Source: Flectonema sp. DT1601
Taxonomy: Eukaryota; Euglenozoa; Diplonemea; Diplonemida; Diplonemidae
Reading direction: 5' to 3'
DNA length: 64,000 bases
Assembly: GCA_964019425.1 (NCBI GenBank)
Contig: OZ025803.1
Location: 1,043,001 to 1,107,000, forward strand
Positions 31,249 to 41,687 of this stretch are shown here, piece by piece (position 1 is the stretch's first letter; every line of letters begins with the position of its first letter). A model generated the notes under the pieces. That model ran no database searches and had not been told where the DNA came from. It was given only the letters and a program-made list of their open reading frames with translations. Both the position numbers and the translations under genes were made by a program.

Positions 31249-32949
31249 AATTTAAAATAAAAAAAAAGAATAAACAATGTTATCATTGTTTTTTTATCGA
31301 TCGACTATGTCGATTACTTTCTATTTTCCGTCCTGACGCTAAACTGATTGTTTTTTTTTTTCAAAATTAATAAAAAAGAATATAAAAAAAAACAAAAAAA
31401 AAAAGAATAAACAATGTTATCATTGTTTTTTTTTTATCGATCAACTATGTCGATTACTTTCTATTTTCCGTCCTGGTCAAGACGCTAAACTGATTGTTTT
31501 TTTTTTTCAAAATTAATAAAAAAGAATATAAAAAAAAACAAAAAAAAAAAGAATAAACAATGTTATCATTGTTTTTTTTTTATCGATCAACTATGTCGAT
31601 TACTTTCTATTTTCCGTCCTGGTCAAGACGCTAAACTGATTGTTTTTTTTTTTTCAAAATTAATAAAAAAGAATATAAAAAAAAACAAAAAAAAAAAGAA
31701 TAAACAATGTTATCATTGTTTTTTTTATCGATCGACTATGTCAATCACTTTCTATTTTCCGTCCTGGTCAAGACGCTAAACTGATTGTTTTTTCTTTAAA
31801 ATAATAAGAAGGATTAAAAAAAAAAAAAAAAAAAAAAAAGAATAAACAATGTTATCATTGTTTTTTTATCGATCGACTAAACTGATTGTTTTTTTTTTTC
31901 AAAATTAATAAAAAAGAATACTGCAACTGGAAATATTACTGCGCTGAATAATTACTGCGGGGAAATATTACTGCGCGGAAAAATTAGTGCGATTTTTTTG
32001 AGAAAAGATTAGTGCGGTTTTTTCCACTTGGTGGTAGAAAAAAATTTGGTTGCTTTTTTGCTGTGTAAGGCACCAGCAGAAAAATGCAGCTGGAGAGAAA
32101 TCACTTCTGAGCAGAAATATTAGTGCGGTGGAAATATTACTGCGTGGAAAAATTAGTGCGGTTTTTTGCAGATTTGGAAATTAGTGCGGTTTTTTCCGCG
32201 CAGTAATATTTCCAGTTGCAGTATAAAAAAAAACAAAAAAAAAAAGAATAAACAATGTTATCATTGTTTTTTTTATCGATCGACTATGTCAATCACTTTC
32301 TATTTTCCGTCCTGGTCAAGACGCTAAACTGATTGTTTTTTTTTTTCAAAATTAATAAAAAAGAATATAAAAAAAAACAAAAAAAAAAAGAATAAACAAT
32401 GTTATCATTGTTTTTTTTATCGATCGACTATGTCAATCACTTTCTATTTTCCGTCCTGGTCAAGACGCTAAACTGATTGTTTTTTCTTTAAAATAATAAG
32501 AAGGATTAAAAAAAAAAAAAAAAAAAAAAAGAATAAACAATGTTATCATTGTTTTTTTATCGATCGACTAAACTGATTGTTTTTTTTTTTCAAAATTAAT
32601 AAAAAAGAATATAAAAAAAAACAAAAAAAAAAAGAATAAACAATGTTATCATTGTTTTTTTTTATCGATCGACTATGTCGATTACTTTCTATTTTCCGTC
32701 CTGGTCAAGACGCTAAACTGATTGTTTTTTTTTTTCAAAATTAATAAAAAAGAATATAAAAAAAAACAAAAAAAAAAAGAATAAACAATGTTATCATTGT
32801 TTTTTTTATCGATCGACTATGTCGATCACTTTCTATTTTCCGTCCTGGTCAAGACGCTAAACTGATTGTTTTTTTTTTTCAAAATTAATAAAAAAGAATA
32901 TAAAAAAAAACAAAAAAAAAAAGAATAAACAATGTTATCATTGTTTTTT
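31249..32949 (+). repeat. Satellite array (third block), interrupted by a MITE
   Basis: Mostly type-1 monomers following each other directly, some truncated. About 31250-31900 and 32240-32620 repeat similar monomer runs. A MITE sits at 31921-32221. Confidence 0.92.
31921..32221 (+). mobile_element. 301-bp MITE with 24-bp perfect terminal inverted repeats
   Basis: Begins CTGCAACTGGAAATATTACT and ends with its exact reverse complement; TA lies on both sides (31919-31920 and 32222-32223), as for Tc1/mariner-type insertion. Internal ATTAGTGCGGTTTTTT units recur. It has no coding capacity. The insertion is within a satellite monomer. Confidence 0.88.
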
Positions 32950-34280
32950 GGGAAAACCTCTAATTCCACGTAAATGTTACTGAAATGTCCGATCTCAACA
33001 TGAAAGTTTCCGAAACGGACAGCTCCACACAAAAAAGTTTCCGAAATGGACAGCTCCACACAAAATAGTTTCCGAAATGGACAGCTCCACACACGAAAGT
33101 TTCCGAAATGGACAGCAAAAAAAAAAAAAAATTTTTGTTGGCAAAATGAATTTTTTTTTTTTTTTTTCTCCGTTGCCTGCACCCAAAAAAACTTTTCGCT
33201 AGTGAACAACTTTTTTTTTCCCGTATAAAATTGCTATGGTAGGTAATTTCATTTTCGCTGTTCAGTAAACGGAAAGGTTTTTCTTTCGCTATTCACTGAA
33301 AGTGATATTCGGATTTTTCGCTGTTCGGTAAGAAAACAAGGTTTTTCTTCGTTCCCAAATACACCGGGATGGCCGAGATGGGTTGGTTCTCAATGAGGGA
33401 AGGAGTAATTTAAGGTAAAGCAAGTGCTGTAATTACAACTAATACGTGCAGGGCCTGAAGCAACCTCTTAGTACTCCTTCAACAGGTGACATAATAATAT
33501 ACACTAGTAGCTCGCTAATCAAGTGAAAGTCAGTAGCGGAGTAGTTCGGCTGATTGAATCTTTAGAAAAGTGTTCCGTGGGCTACTTTCACAGAAACTCC
33601 GAAAGGACAGTACTGTGTGGCTCAGTGAGGTGATCTCAGACTTGAGAACACTAAATGGTTTCGCCACTCCACAGCTATTCATGTCAAGCCCTAGGCCGCT
33701 GATCATGTATACTTGGTTTTTGCGCTCTCATACCTCATCTTGGTTGGTACGACGTGTAGCGGAGACTTGTCTCTGCGTAGGTGACCCGGCCCTGCACACA
33801 TACCGAGCTGTATCACTATTCTAAAGATTCATGATGTTGGATTTCTCTTGTCTCCTATCTGACGCTTGTGATGCACCTCTAGTATTTTAATACACTCTGA
33901 ACTGTATGAGCTGACAAGTCGGGACAAGTGTCTCTACCCGAAATTCGTCCATCCCTATACCCAGGTCACACAGGTTCGGTGTATTTCACTCATCTCGTCG
34001 GATGGCCTTGCCTTATGTAGGAAAAAAATTTTTTTTTGGGAGAAAAAAAAATCCCCATGACTTTGGGCGACCCCGAAATGCACTGGCAGTAAGCTATAAA
34101 AAAAAAAAAAACAGCTGTCCATTTCGGAAACTTTCGTGTGTGGAGCTGTCCGTTTCGGAAACTATTTTGTGTGGAGCTGTCCATTTCGGAAACTTTTTTG
34201 TGTGGAGCTGTCCATTTCGGAAACTTTCATGTTGAGATCGGACATTTCAGAAACTTTTTTGTGGAATTATAGTTTTTCCC
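32950..34280 (+). mobile_element. 1.33-kb element with long terminal inverted repeats built of 31-bp units
   Basis: Ends GGGAAAACCTCTAATTCCAC and, inverted, GGGAAAAACTATAATTCCAC. Beneath the ends lie four to five units of about 31 bp (core GTTTCCGAAATGGACAGCTCC) at 33005-33118, inverted at 34110-34250. TTGTTTTT on both sides looks like an 8-bp target duplication. The interior (33240-33990) has no supported gene; an AAATACACCG pair near 33359 and 33983 is weakly inverted. Probably a non-autonomous hAT- or P-like DNA element. Confidence 0.75.
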
Positions 34281-34688
34281 TTGTTTTTTTTATCGATCGA
34301 CTATGTCAATCACTTTATATTTTCCGTCCTGGTCAAGACGCTAAACTGATTGTTTTTTTTTTTTCAAAATTAATAAAAAAAGAATATAAAAAAAAAAAAA
34401 AAAAAAGGAATAAACAATGTTATCATTGTTTTTTTTTTTATCGATCGACTATGTCGATTAATTTCTATTTTCCGTCCTGGTCAAGACGCTAAACTGATTG
34501 TTTTTTCTTTAAAATAATTAAAAGGATTTAAAAAAAAAAAAAAAAAAGAATAAACAATGTTATCATTGTTTTTTTTCTATCGATCGACTATGTCGATTAA
34601 TTTCTATTTTCCGTCCTGATCGAGACGCTAAACTGATTGTTTCCTTTTTTTAAATAATAAATAAAAAAAAAAAAAAAAAATAAAAAAA
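34281..34688 (+). repeat. Satellite monomers ending in the cap variant
   Basis: Three monomers, the last (about 34575-34640) with CCTGATCGAGACG, directly before a tail module. Confidence 0.9.
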
Positions 34689-34812
34689 GAGCATTTCCCT
34701 GCTATCCTCATATCCCCACAATAATATTATACCTTTTCATTTTCTCTTTCCTTTTCTGGTCTTTTTTTTTTTTTTTTTTCTTTTTTTTCCTTTTTCATAC
34801 AACGTTTTTTAT

Positions 34813-34846
<34 letters not shown>

Positions 34847-35092
34847 CATGTTTGATTATTTCCTCTTCATATTTTTTTTTTTCTTTTCTTTCTTTTTTTT
34901 TTTTTTCTCTGCCTCTCTCTTAATTCTGTTCGTTTCTTTGAAACGAAAATTCATTTGAATATTATTCCTTGGTCAGCAACCATCATTGTCGCCCTTTGGG
35001 CCTGTTAAAAAAAAAAAAAAAAAAAGAAAGTTTACATCGGGAATAGGGCAGGAGCCAAAAGCTCCCAGTCCGTTACTTCCCACTTTATCGAA
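34689..35092 (+). repeat. Tail module R2, copy 4
   Basis: Closes with GGAGC-CAAAA-GCTCC at 35051-35065, then abuts E1 copy e. Confidence 0.8.
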
Positions 35093-35093
35093 A

Positions 35094-35820
35094 CACTGTA
35101 AGCTGTGTGTGTATTTTGTGTTTGTCACAACAGGAGAGAAAAGAAAGAATGTCAAGGTTGGTCACCTTGCCTATCAACGCACAACATTGGTGGTCTCTAC
35201 TAGACCCTGAGTGATCCCACTGGATCTCTCATCGTTCATAGTACCCTGTGTGAAGTTATAAAATCAAAGGTAAACTATGAACTACAAATGACTTAGCCTG
35301 TTATTATAATGCCACAGGCAGGCCCTGCATTCAGCAACTATCCAGCAGTGCTTGGATGTCCTGATCTTCTTCTAAAAAAAGGAAAGAAAGAAAAACAAAA
35401 CTGTAGCTGGGATCACTCAGGATCAACAGACTACCAATGCTACCTGTTGTACTTGCTCACTATGGGGGGTGATGCCAAACACCCAGAAGTACTAAACTGC
35501 TTTCCTTCTTGCTGCCCAGGAGTTTCTGACCAGAACTAATAGAAAATAAAAAGTAGATGGGAAACAATAAAAAGTAAAATGGATATAACTGAAGTTAAAC
35601 AAGACAAATGAAGTAACAGACCAGAACAGAAAGAGAATTGTAATAGAAGATTACAAATAAAAAAATGCAAGTATCAACACATTATCAAGATACACCAGCA
35701 GCTAACAAACAACATAAAATTGAAGATCAGTTGCCAGAGTATTTCAACCATGGTAGAATACTCGCCCCTCTGGCAGGGATTATCCCAGACTTGTCCTTTA
35801 ATTTAGTTGGACACCATGGA
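35094..35820 (-). mobile_element. E1 repeat, copy e (inverted fragment)
   Basis: Reverse complement of E1 from the GTAAGCCATGGTGTCC region to CTTACAGTG, so the last ~130 bp of E1 are missing. It faces copy f head to head across about 28 bp. Confidence 0.8.
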
Positions 35821-35848
35821 AAGAAAATTGTAATAAGTAATAATTTGC

Positions 35849-37041
35849 CTTAAAAGCTGCTAAGTGTTTCTGCTAAGTGTTTCTCACTTAGAATTTTATT
35901 GTTATGTTCGTTTTCTATCCCCTCTTTTATCCCTTTTGTTCAAAAAAAGCGATGAGAAATTTCTCTCATTCATGCTAAGATGCACTCTGAACTTTGATTT
36001 TTTGATCTGAGTGTGAGGGAATGACCTGTTAGTGCATTAGGCATAAGCTGGGTTGCAGTTTAGATGTCTTAGGTGTTAATAAGGGGTTCCTCTTAGCATT
36101 TTTCTTTGTTCCCACCTTATGATTTTCTTGAAGAAAAAAAATAGAAGTCATAATGGTGCTTCCCTCTGGAAGGGTTGTAAGCCATGGTGTCCAACTAAAT
36201 TAAAGGACAAGTCTGGGATAATCCCTGCCAGAGGGGCGAGTATTCTACCATGGTTGAAATACTCTGGCAACTGATCTTCAATTTTATGTTGTTTGTTAGC
36301 TGCTGGTGTATCTTGATCATGTGTTGATACTTGCATTTTTTTTATTTGTAATCTTTCACTACAATCATTCTTGCCTATATCTTTTATTTTTATTCTCTAT
36401 CTGTTCTGGTCTGTTACCTCATTTGTCTTGTTTAACTTCAGTTATATCCATTTTACTTTTTATTATTTCCCATCTACTTTTTATTTTCTATTAGTTCTGG
36501 TCAGAAACTCCTGGGCAGCAAGAAGGAAAGCAGTTTAGTACTTCTGGGTGTTTGGCATCACCCCCCATAGTGAGCAAGTACAACAGGTAGCATTGGTAGT
36601 CTGTTGATCCTGAGTGATCCCAGCTACAGTTTTGTTTTTCTTTCTTTTTTTTAGAAGAAGATCAGGACTTCCAAGCACTGCTGGATAGTTGCTGAATGCA
36701 GGGCCTGCCTGTGGCATTATAATAACAGGCTAAGTCATTTGTAGTTCATAGTTTACCTTTGATTTTATAACTTCACATAGGTACTATGAACGATGAGAGA
36801 TCCAGTGGGATCACTCAGGGTCTAGTAGAGACCACCAATGTTGTGCGTTGATAGGCAAGGTGACCAACCTTGACATTCTTTCTTTTCTCTCCTGTTGTGA
36901 CAAACACAAAATACACACACAGCTTACAGTGTGTTCTTTGTGTATGTTTTCTTCAGGTGTGAGTAGTTTTTTTGTTCTTGCTCTTCAGGGTGGGCCTTAG
37001 CCAAAAGCTAACTGTCCAAATCTCACCTGGAAATTCAACTC
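35849..37041 (+). mobile_element. E1 repeat, copy f (long form)
   Basis: Starts near TTAAAAGCTGCTAAGTG with one CTAAGTG-TTTCT-CACTTAG hairpin (35873-35891) and ends GGAAATTCAACTC. Paired inversely with copy e, it could form a long hairpin transcript. Confidence 0.8.
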
Positions 37042-38239
37042 ATATAAAAAAAAAAACATATTTCTCTCCCAACAGTACACATAGTTGAATTATGAAATGT
37101 TATCTTTGTAGATACCAGGTTGCGCAAATATCGAAAAATCACGTCACTTAACAGCTTAAATGAGCCAAAAAACACACAAAAACCTGTAGTGGTGGATACT
37201 GGAAATATTATAATTGGTAATTTTTTTTTTTTTCCACACTTTTTTTCCTCACAAAACCAAAAAAAATATCAAAAAGAAACATGCCAAAAATTAAAAAAAA
37301 ATTTTTTTTCAAAAAAAAGCTAAAAAAAGCTAGATAGCTTAGCTTTAGCTCCAAAAAGCTTAGCTTTAGCTTTTAGCTTTTTGCACAAGTATGTTCAGAG
37401 CATGAATTTCGATAAAGTGGGAAGTATAGAACATAGTAGGAAAAGTGGTCAGAATATGTTCCAGGTGCTGCCAGTTACCTTTGGCCCAAATAGTCCTGTA
37501 CTTTTGGCATCCTCTCTATAATATTATGTTATCTATCAAAAAGAATGGCAAATTGGCAACACAAACGGTCGCTGATGAACCAGTAACAAGAGACTGAACT
37601 CACAGAGTCCAATGCGAATTGTGAGAATCAAAAAATACCTGAGCAACCGGAAAAGGCTTAAAAATGAGTGTACTGAACATAAGTTGGCACAGAAAATGAA
37701 ACTTAAAGAAGTACAAAAACATAAATTAGCAAAGGGAAAGGAAAAGAAGAAACTGAAATTGGTGAAAAGACTCAACTCGCAGAGTCCAATGAGACCGATG
37801 CTCAGAAGAAATACTCGAAAGAAGAGAAGCAAACAAGATGAACATGATTCTTCAGATGATATGAGTATTTCACAGAGATCTTCAGCTCCAGATATCCCTG
37901 ATGCTAAGGAACAATTATCAGACTTTGATAATTAAAAACACTTTCTACATTTATTGTAGAAAAGTGCTCCACTAGTAGTGAGCTACGAACTAGCAACAGC
38001 AAAAAATATGTTTTTTTTATTTATGAACATGAAACGCAAAGTAACTACATTCCAGTCCTGCAAACTGGAATGACTCAGTCTCAACATTTGACTGACTTAC
38101 TTCTACACCATACTGATGAGAGAGAATAGAGGTAAGAGGTATATGGATTACTCTCGAAACCTATAGTTACTTTAATATGCTAAGTTGCGCATCACCCTTA
38201 GTCACTGTATTTAAAACTAATGTTAAATTATCTTTATGT
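37042..38239 (+). other. Unassigned region with one short basic frame
   Basis: A frame at 37612-37935 (107 codons, MRIVRIKKYLSNRKRLKNEC...) is very basic, then acidic/Ser-rich at its end. The element RLNSQSPMR occurs twice, just before the ATG and at about residues 54-62, showing a small internal duplication. It could be an exon of a nuclear protein or a relic. Nothing else is recognised in this stretch. Confidence 0.3.
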
Positions 38240-38950
38240 TTTTATGATACAACACAGTTGTAATTTTTACAAAATCGAGCATACAACCCCCCCGCGCATT
38301 GAAAAAAAACTGAGGTCAGCCCACAAGGGGGCCAAAATAACTTGAGAAAATGCAATTGCTTTTTTTTAGAAGAGCCGACTTTGTCACAGTCATCGCCTTC
38401 AGCTTCGTCACCTCCTCCTCTGTCATTCTCGGTCGACCCATGTCTCGCACCGACAATATTCCCAGTCCCTCTAGCATTGAGGTCAGTGCCGACTCTTCGT
38501 TGCGGGGGCCTCTGTACCGGTCTTTGCGATGGCTTCTCCATCTTCCCTTTTTTTCACCCACAACTTCTGCAGAAAAGGTGGTACCGATGGCGCCACAAAG
38601 TGCGCATCTTCCATCTCCTGCGCCGCCGTCCAGCCTCCCCCCGTCACTCCTTCTCTCAATATCTCCAAACGGGCGATGTTCTCCTTCACCATGTCCCTGA
38701 TGAGTCGTTCCGCTTCTTCCAGGTTGTCGATGGATTGTAACCTTGCCATCACTGGTGGACGTGCACTAACGATCAGTGCTCGGCGCTTCCTTCCCACCAG
38801 GCGTCCACGTCGATCGGCGCCAGACCGCCCATCAGCGGTCCCCTGGTGATTTCTTCCGGCTGATGATCGGAACCCACTCCGCCGGTCAGGTGGGCTCCGT
38901 CGTTTCCAGTCCTTAGGTTCTGCAACTGATCCTGCAACACTCTAACTCAT
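38240..38950 (-). other. GC-richer island with overlapping open frames
   Basis: The - strand frame 38483-38797 (RLQSIDNLEEAERLIRDMVK, ILREGVTGGGWTAAQEMEDA) looks protein-like. A second - frame (38316-38561) continues the same direction with a basic segment and LTSMLEGLGILSVRDMGRPR. The base composition differs from its surroundings, so it is probably a decayed coding sequence of foreign or mobile origin. No family was recognised. Confidence 0.35.
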
Positions 38951-39200
38951 TCAGCAAAAAAAAACCTGAAGAAAAATACCCTTTACTGTTTTCCTTTTAA
39001 TCTCTTCTGCAGTTCAATTTTTTTTCTTTACAACATCTCTTCTTCATCTGCCATTCAGGCCGATAACTCTGACTGTTATAAACAGTTCATTTTATTTTCT
39101 TTTTTCACAGATTAGGAAAATTCCGAAGCATAGGCACGAACAGCCTATGAAGGCCAGTGAACGTACTGAGTGTTAGACCTTTTCTTTTTTTTCTCTCCAG

Positions 39201-39223
39201 ATATACTGCTATTTGCAGTATAT
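39201..39223 (+). other. Perfect 9-bp stem hairpin
   Basis: ATATACTGC-TATTT-GCAGTATAT, an isolated perfect inverted repeat following a pyrimidine tract and CTCCAG. Confidence 0.6.
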
Positions 39224-39329
39224 CCCTTTGGGCAACATGGGGAGTGCATTGCAGCCTCCAAGGTGATTAACAACACCTCCCATTTGTGAGTTAGCGCTGG
39301 GGAGTCGGCAAGCAAAGTCTCGCGATCTG

Positions 39330-39843
39330 TTGGGTTAAGTTGCTGGGTGAGATTTGGACTGTTAGCTTTTGGCTAGGGCCCTCCCTGAAAAGCAAGAACA
39401 AAAAAACTACTCGCACCGGAAGAAAACATACACAAAGAACACACATACAAGTACATCGCATCGCTTGCTGAACCTCCATCGATCTGCTTCCATCGTCCCT
39501 TGGCAAAAACAGGTAACGGAAAAAAAGCAAGACAAACCTGTTTTAGTTGTGTTGTAATTTTAGCAAAGTATTTGAATAACAGGGAGAGAACAAGTGTTAT
39601 TTTAAAAACAATGTCAGGGAAGACAACGAAAGCGTCGATATCGCTCCAGCAGATGTGAGTACCTGTAAGCTGTGTATTTTGTGTTATGACAAGAGGGAAA
39701 AGAAAGAATGTCAAGGTTGATCACATTGCCTATCAACGCACAACATCGGCGATCTCCGCAAGACCCTGAGCGATCCCGCTGGATCTCTCATCGTTCATAG
39801 TACCTGTGTGAAGTTATAAAATCAAAGGTAAACTATGAACTGC
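39330..39843 (-). mobile_element. Old, longer E1 relative (copy g)
   Basis: On the - strand 39843-39664 and 39444-39330 match the last part of E1 with many substitutions. Between them lies a 219-bp segment (39445-39663) that recent E1 copies lack but that resembles 13130-13330 of the coiled-coil gene leader (CGATATCGACGCTTTCGTTG, CAGGTTTGTCTTGC). It therefore looks intermediate between E1 and the gene leader. Confidence 0.6.
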
Positions 39844-39844
39844 T

Positions 39845-40345
39845 GTTTGGATTACATTTCCTGACTCCGCGGTTGATGCGGCAAGCTGCATTTCTGTAGT
39901 TCCGAGAAGATGATTGTTTGATACTGAGGGCCATCGTGCTTGGTGTTGCTGTCTCGTCTCCAGTTGTCATTGTTGATGAGGCGAAGGGATCAGAGCTCCC
40001 AGAGACAAGTGTTTAATGTCTGCGCTGCACTCAATTCCATTTCTTCTTTAAAATGTTCATACACTTTGGAGTGAGTCAGCACAAAGTACAATCCTGCAGA
40101 TGTACCATCCAAGAAACCCATTTCTTCCTGATCCTGGTGGAACAGGAGCTGGGGGCATTCTTCAACTCGCGTCGGGGTGTTGGTGCCGGTGTCCCGTCAG
40201 GACCTGACACTACCCCAGCGTGAATCTATCTAAGATTAGGATAGGGTCACATGAATGTCCTTAGTATCAGTTCTGCCAGTTGTGCGTATTACTTTATATT
40301 CTTTATTCAGGTGCTGTACAAACATGGAAAGCAAATTACCGAACA
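39845..40345 (+). mobile_element. Old 3'-end relic of a tyrosine-recombinase retroelement
   Basis: AAAATGTTCATACACTTTGG and CACAAAGTACAATCCTGCAG match the end of the reverse transcriptase/RNase H region at about 21718-21790, and GTGCTGTACAAACATGGAAA resembles the B repeat end. It is an old, much-broken fragment in + orientation. Confidence 0.65.
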
Positions 40346-40427
40346 AGATCAAGGGCTCAATTATATTTCTTTGAGTTTTTTAAGATCCTAAATTATTTCT
40401 CAATGTTTGTAGGTAGGACTATGTAGT

Positions 40428-40443
40428 ATTTTATTTTTTTCAG
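40428..40443 (+). promoter_or_regulatory. Probable trans-splice acceptor for the acyl-CoA dehydrogenase gene
   Basis: T-rich tract ending TTTTTTTCAG, 23 nt before ATG 40467. Confidence 0.6.
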
Positions 40444-40466
40444 GTAAAAAAAGAAATTCATAAATA

Positions 40467-41687
40467 ATGTCGGACAAAGTTATTCCTTTTGGGATGAATT
40501 ACTCCCGGGTGTCACCGTTTGGTAACAGTGCCTCTCACAAGGAATTTAGAAAAGAAATTCGTGAATGGGTAGAGAGAGAGGTTTGTCCGCACATTGATGA
40601 CTGGGAAGAGAACGGAACGATCCCAAGAGAGCTTCATGTTAAAGCAGCGAAGGAACGTTTCTATACTGTCGGTATTCCAAAAGAATTTGGAGGTCATGAC
40701 GATGGTCAATTTGATATGTTTCACAGAATGATTATTTGTGAAGAGCTTGTCCGTTGTGGATCTCTTGGGTTTGCTGCGGCTCTTCTAACCTGGGGGATTG
40801 GCCTCCCTCCAATCTTCAGATGGGGCAGTGACTACTTAAAGCAGAAAGTCGTACCTGCGGTGGCGAACGGATCCAAGTTAATCTGCCTCTGCATCACCGA
40901 ACCTTGGGGTGGTAGCGACGTCGCTGCTGTTCGCACTTCTGCAAAGGAAGAAGGAGATTACTTTATTGTCAGTGGAAACAAAACATTCATCACCACGGGT
41001 TGCCGAGCAGACTACTTCACAGTGGCTGTCCGAACCGGAAGTTCAGGTCTTGGTGGTGTTTCATTGTTGCTTCTCGAGAAGGGAATGCCGGGGATTACAA
41101 CAACACCAATGAAAAAGATGGGTTGGCTCTGTTCTGATACTGCCATTATTACTTTTGATAATGTTAAAGTTCCAAAGAAAAACCTCATCGGACAAAAGAA
41201 TAAGGGATTCTTCTACATTATGCAAAATTTCAACTACGAGCGTATCAGCATGTCTGCTAACTGCGTTGCAGCCAGTCGTGTGTGCATAGAGGAAGCCATC
41301 GCCTACGGCCGCCAGAGAAAAACATTCGGCAAACCGCTGGTTGCAAACCAAGGTATTCGCTGGAAGATCATGGAAGTTATTAAGGAGATTGAAGCAGCTC
41401 AGGCGCTTCTCGATTCGTGCGCCTGGTCACTGGACGAGTCTAACAAGAACAAGTCACACTCTGACCCTCTCTTAATTGCGAAACTTTCAATGCTGAAGTT
41501 AAAGTCAACCCGCGTACTTGAGTACGCAGCGCGTGAGGCCTGCCAAGTCTTGGGAGGAAAGTCATTTATTAGAGGAGGAAGAGCAGGCAAGGTTGAACGT
41601 ATCTACCGTGAAGTGAGAGTTATGGCTATTGGAGGTGGTTCGGAAGAAATTATGCTCGAACTGGCCAGCAGGCAGGCAAAATTATAA
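40467..41687 (+). CDS. Acyl-CoA dehydrogenase
   Basis: A 406-residue FAD-dependent enzyme that oxidises an acyl-CoA to the trans-2-enoyl-CoA, the first step of fatty-acid or branched-chain beta-oxidation. The N-terminal helical domain is followed by the beta domain with CITEPWGGSDV (about 142-152) and GNKTFITTG (170-178). The C-terminal helical domain has YGRQRKTFGKPL (280-291) and ends GGGSEEIMLELASRQAKL. Glu258 in FNYERI fits the catalytic base position of the isovaleryl-CoA/long-chain type rather than the short-chain position. There is no clear N-terminal targeting peptide and no intron. Old retroelement relics lie on both sides. Substrate length is not assignable. Confidence 0.92.
   Translation: MSDKVIPFGMNYSRVSPFGNSASHKEFRKEIREWVEREVCPHIDDWEENGTIPRELHVKAAKERFYTVGIPKEFGGHDDGQFDMFHRMIICEELVRCGSLGFAAALLTWGIGLPPIFRWGSDYLKQKVVPAVANGSKLICLCITEPWGGSDVAAVRTSAKEEGDYFIVSGNKTFITTGCRADYFTVAVRTGSSGLGGVSLLLLEKGMPGITTTPMKKMGWLCSDTAIITFDNVKVPKKNLIGQKNKGFFYIMQNFNYERISMSANCVAASRVCIEEAIAYGRQRKTFGKPLVANQGIRWKIMEVIKEIEAAQALLDSCAWSLDESNKNKSHSDPLLIAKLSMLKLKSTRVLEYAAREACQVLGGKSFIRGGRAGKVERIYREVRVMAIGGGSEEIMLELASRQAKL

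Noticed and set aside
33360-33420. tRNA-like GGATGGCCGAGATGGG in the interior of the inverted-repeat element
   Set aside because: An A-box-like match without any B box or stems downstream.
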